The notes under the pieces are model-generated. The model did not search any database. It was not told the DNA's origin and saw nothing but the letters and a program-made list of their open reading frames with translations. The translations under genes were made by a program, and so were the position numbers. DNA of 8,272 bases from Chloroflexia bacterium. Lineage in GTDB: Bacteria > Chloroflexota > Chloroflexia > Thermomicrobiales > UBA6265. Below, piece after piece: positions 6,276-8,272 of the stretch (positions within the stretch are counted from its first letter, which is position 1; every line of letters starts with the position of its first letter). The stretch is taken from NCBI GenBank assembly GCA_013698305.1, contig JACCVC010000181.1, forward strand, positions 1 to 8,272. Reading direction: 5' to 3'.

Positions 6276-7472
6276 ATGACCCAGACCGCCACTATCGCCG
6301 CTCCCACGCCGCTTGCCACCGACGCCACCGCCGGTGCCCTGACGATCCGTGTCGAGCAGGCCATCACCGCCGACGGCAACGCGACCGTCGCCAGCACCAG
6401 CGCCCAGAGCGACGCCGCGCCGGACGGGCTCGCCTACGTCCTCGCGCAGGTGACCATCACCAACAACGGCCAGCAACTCGCCGCGCTGTCCGCCACCGAC
6501 TTCCCGTGTACCGGTGCCGATGGCGTGCTGCGCCGCTGTCCGAGCATCGCCCTGCCCGACCCGCCACTTGACGTCGCGCTCGCCCCCGGCGAAAGCTTCA
6601 CCGGCTGGACCGCCGGGCTGGTCAATGACGTTGCCAGCGTGGTGATGTTGTTCGATCCGGCGATCTCGCAGGGAACCCGATTCTCGACAGCATTCGCCCT
6701 GACCGACGGCGCCGCGCTCCCAACGTTCGAGCAGGGAGGCGAGGCCAACGACCTCGGCGCCGATATTTCTGCTCCGGCTGGTCTTGGCGACACGATCCAG
6801 ACCGCGTCGTGGAGCCTCAACGTCACCGAATCTATCGACGGGGGCGTCTACTACGACATCTCCGACTATCGCGTCCAGGCGCTCGGCGATCCGGGCACAA
6901 GCGGCTGGGGCGAGCTCGGCGCCGCCCTCGGCCTTTCGATCACGATCCGCAACACCGCCACTCAGCCACGTTTCTTTTCGTGGACATCGCTGGAGCTGGT
7001 CGCCGACAATGGCGAGCCGTGGAATCACCTGCTTGCCATGACTCAGCCGCTGCCTCCGGCGTCGGTCGAGCTGCTGCCGGGCGCGACCTGGACCGGGTGG
7101 TACGGCATCCTGGTCCAGCCGTGGGCGACCACGAGCCTGCTTCGCTTCCAGGATTCTCACATTGACAGCGATCCCCGCTACATCAGCCTGGACGGCACGA
7201 CCGGCTCCGCCCCCGAACCGACCAGCGCCGAGGCAGAGGCGCTCATGCTCGGACCAGGCGAGTTGGTCGAGGTCACTGAGGAGACGGTCAATGTCCGTTC
7301 CACGACATCCGCTTCGGCGGAGATCGTGGCGGAGGTCGGTCTCGGCGATCAACTGGCGATCATGGGCCCGCCGGTCGAAGCCGACGGCTATCGCTGGTAT
7401 CCGGTCGAAGTGGTCGCCGATGGCACGGCTGGCTTCATCGCGCAGGATTTCATTGCCCCGGTGTCGGACTAA
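6276..7472 (+). CDS. Two-repeat beta-domain protein with C-terminal SH3b domain
   Basis: This 398-residue protein looks like an extracellular protein of a type frequent in Chloroflexota. Residues about 20-145 and 175-305 appear to be two copies of a DUF4352-like beta domain: both contain a matching segment, L-A-P-G-E-S-F-T-G-W (102-111) and L-L-P-G-A-T-W-T-G-W (266-275), each ending in L-V five residues later. A linker rich in Pro/Ser/Glu/Ala (311-325) leads to an SH3b domain (about 330-396) with V-N-V-R-S-T-T-S-A-S-A-E-I at 338-350 and W374. C78 and C88 could form a disulfide. SH3b domains often bind cell wall or peptides. The N-terminus, M-T-Q-T-A-T-I-A-A-P-T-P, reads like a mature protein after signal cleavage, yet no signal peptide precedes it and an in-frame TAG lies at 6240-6242. 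AGGAG (6257-6261) is 14 nt from the ATG, rather far. Exact function unknown. Confidence 0.82.
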   Translation: MTQTATIAAPTPLATDATAGALTIRVEQAITADGNATVASTSAQSDAAPDGLAYVLAQVTITNNGQQLAALSATDFPCTGADGVLRRCPSIALPDPPLDVALAPGESFTGWTAGLVNDVASVVMLFDPAISQGTRFSTAFALTDGAALPTFEQGGEANDLGADISAPAGLGDTIQTASWSLNVTESIDGGVYYDISDYRVQALGDPGTSGWGELGAALGLSITIRNTATQPRFFSWTSLELVADNGEPWNHLLAMTQPLPPASVELLPGATWTGWYGILVQPWATTSLLRFQDSHIDSDPRYISLDGTTGSAPEPTSAEAEALMLGPGELVEVTEETVNVRSTTSASAEIVAEVGLGDQLAIMGPPVEADGYRWYPVEVVADGTAGFIAQDFIAPVSD

Positions 7473-7738
7473 CCCTCATTGCTTCCTGCTACCCCCTCTC
7501 GCTCCAAGTTTTCGGATCAACTCCTGCCTGCGCCAAAATACGCCCCCATAGGCATCGTCGTGCGCAACAACATTGCCGGGGCAATCTTCCTTCGGTTCTC
7601 CAGCATGGGGGTCGTTCACGTCCGGGGACCGCGAATCGCGGCGAAGGGGGCACTATTGTCGCGCAAACATGAGCTTCCCACTACAATAAGCGTTGAGACG
7701 CGTGCGTTGGGCGCGTTCGCCACGGAAGGGAGCGCGCA

Positions 7739-8128
7739 ATGACCATTCAAACCGCCATCGCGATCACCGTGGTCGTCCTGTTCGGGGCCGCTCAATACGC
7801 GCTCATGTATGGGGCGCTGCGAGACCTGCTTCGCCGCTCTCGCGTGCGAGGCGGCAACAAGGCCGCGTGGGCGCTGGTTATCATGTGCCTTCCGCTCATC
7901 GGACCGCTGCTCTACAGTTGGATGGGGCCGACATCACTCAACCGTCGACCTGCAATCACGGACCGTCCTGTCACGCGCCGCTCGATGCACTATGCGGGGC
8001 GAACACCCCCGCGCCGTAATGTCGTCACCCCGATCAGTGACGCCCGCTCCCGCCGAATCGCCGATTCCCCCACGCCGCCCGCCAAGCCACGCGGTACCGA
8101 GCGCCGGTTTCCACGCACCGGTACCTGA
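7739..8128 (+). CDS. Two-helix PLDc_N domain membrane protein with basic tail
   Basis: This 129-residue protein matches the PLDc_N domain, the membrane part found at the start of cardiolipin synthases and also as short standalone proteins of unclear role. A first hydrophobic helix spans about residues 4-26, followed by the typical turn A-L-R-D-L-L-R-R-S-R-V-R-G-G-N-K (26-41). A second helix at 43-62 contains L-P-L-I-G-P-L-L-Y, the family signature. No catalytic HKD phospholipase motif is present. The remaining 65 residues are rich in Arg, Pro and Thr and look disordered. GGAAGGGAG (7724-7732) lies 6 nt before the ATG. A -10-like TACAAT (7682-7687) is upstream but lacks a well-spaced -35. The next gene starts 49 nt after the stop, so the two may be co-transcribed. 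Confidence 0.8.
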   Translation: MTIQTAIAITVVVLFGAAQYALMYGALRDLLRRSRVRGGNKAAWALVIMCLPLIGPLLYSWMGPTSLNRRPAITDRPVTRRSMHYAGRTPPRRNVVTPISDARSRRIADSPTPPAKPRGTERRFPRTGT

Positions 8129-8177
8129 CGCTCACGCTCCTCCCCGCCCCACCATCATTCACCAGGAGGTTGCCTGA

Positions 8178-8272
8178 ATGGCTGCGATGCATGCGGCATC
8201 GACTGCGCTGCTTGTCGACAATCGCTTTCTCGGACATGACACCGGACAGCATCCGGAACATCCCCGCCGCAT
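8178..8272 (+). CDS. Histone deacetylase/AcuC-family protein, N-terminal part
   Basis: Only the first 31 codons are in the window. AGGAGG (8164-8169) stands 8 nt before ATG 8178. The product begins M-A-A-M-H-A-A-S-T-A-L-L-V-D and continues R-F-L-G-H-D-T-G-Q-H-P-E-H-P-R-R. The H-D-T-G...H-P-E-x-P-x-R pattern after a short beta strand is the N-terminal hallmark of the histone deacetylase/acetoin utilisation superfamily, zinc-dependent amidohydrolases that in bacteria act on acetylated lysines, polyamines or related amides. The metal-binding residues lie beyond the window edge, so activity and subgroup cannot be judged. Confidence 0.75.
   Translation, partial: MAAMHAASTALLVDNRFLGHDTGQHPEHPRR

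Noticed and set aside
6270..7352. A 360-codon minus-strand open frame opposite the SH3b-domain protein
   Set aside because: Its composition is an antisense artefact of GC-rich codons, while the plus strand shows repeated domains and an SH3b domain.
7656..7687. Promoter TTGTCG / TACAAT before the PLDc_N gene
   Set aside because: The spacer would be 20 bp, too long for a confident call; only the -10-like element is noted.

Overview
The window is GC-rich bacterial DNA with short intergenic gaps and genes on both strands. The most likely source is a member of the Chloroflexota, probably near Thermomicrobia/Sphaerobacter. This rests on gene style only: an ECF sigma factor with a long extra C-terminal domain, a fused ArsR-SRPBCC regulator, and an Ala/Thr/Pro-rich secreted-type protein with an SH3b end. 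No rRNA, tRNA, CRISPR array, transposase or phage gene is visible.

Layout: 1-321 has no convincing complete gene. It holds a possible gene start running off the left edge, a protein-like open frame with no start codon, and a short segment resembling a dispersed intergenic repeat. A leftward GH3 beta-N-acetylhexosaminidase (322-1887) is divergent from a rightward endonuclease III-like DNA glycosylase (2092-2757). Next comes the most unusual gene (2903-4486): an ECF sigma-70 factor joined in frame to a shortened, catalytically degenerate F1-ATPase beta-subunit-like domain. It converges, across a GC-rich hairpin (4499-4528), on a leftward ArsR-SRPBCC fusion (4573-5373). That fusion gene has a near-consensus promoter with two matching palindromes spaced about three helical turns apart. 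Upstream of it lies a broken cytochrome P450 gene (5441-6091) with a frameshift and a large internal deletion. On the right, all rightward, are a beta-domain/SH3b protein that looks exported but has no signal peptide (6276-7472), a two-helix PLDc_N membrane protein (7739-8128), and the first 31 codons of a histone-deacetylase/AcuC-family protein (8178 to the edge).

The genes do not form one pathway. Two themes stand out. First, two neighbouring regulators are both DNA-binding-domain-plus-sensor-domain fusions, and each carries a Shine-Dalgarno-like sequence and ATG at the domain junction, so each could also yield the sensor domain alone. Second, the right half shows decay: a deleted P450 and an export signal apparently lost from the next gene. 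The best candidate for a new system is the sigma-F1-beta fusion. It keeps the P-loop lysine and the adenine-pocket aromatics but lacks the segment carrying Walker B and the catalytic glutamate, which suggests a nucleotide-binding sensor coupled to a sigma factor. This function is inferred, not shown.
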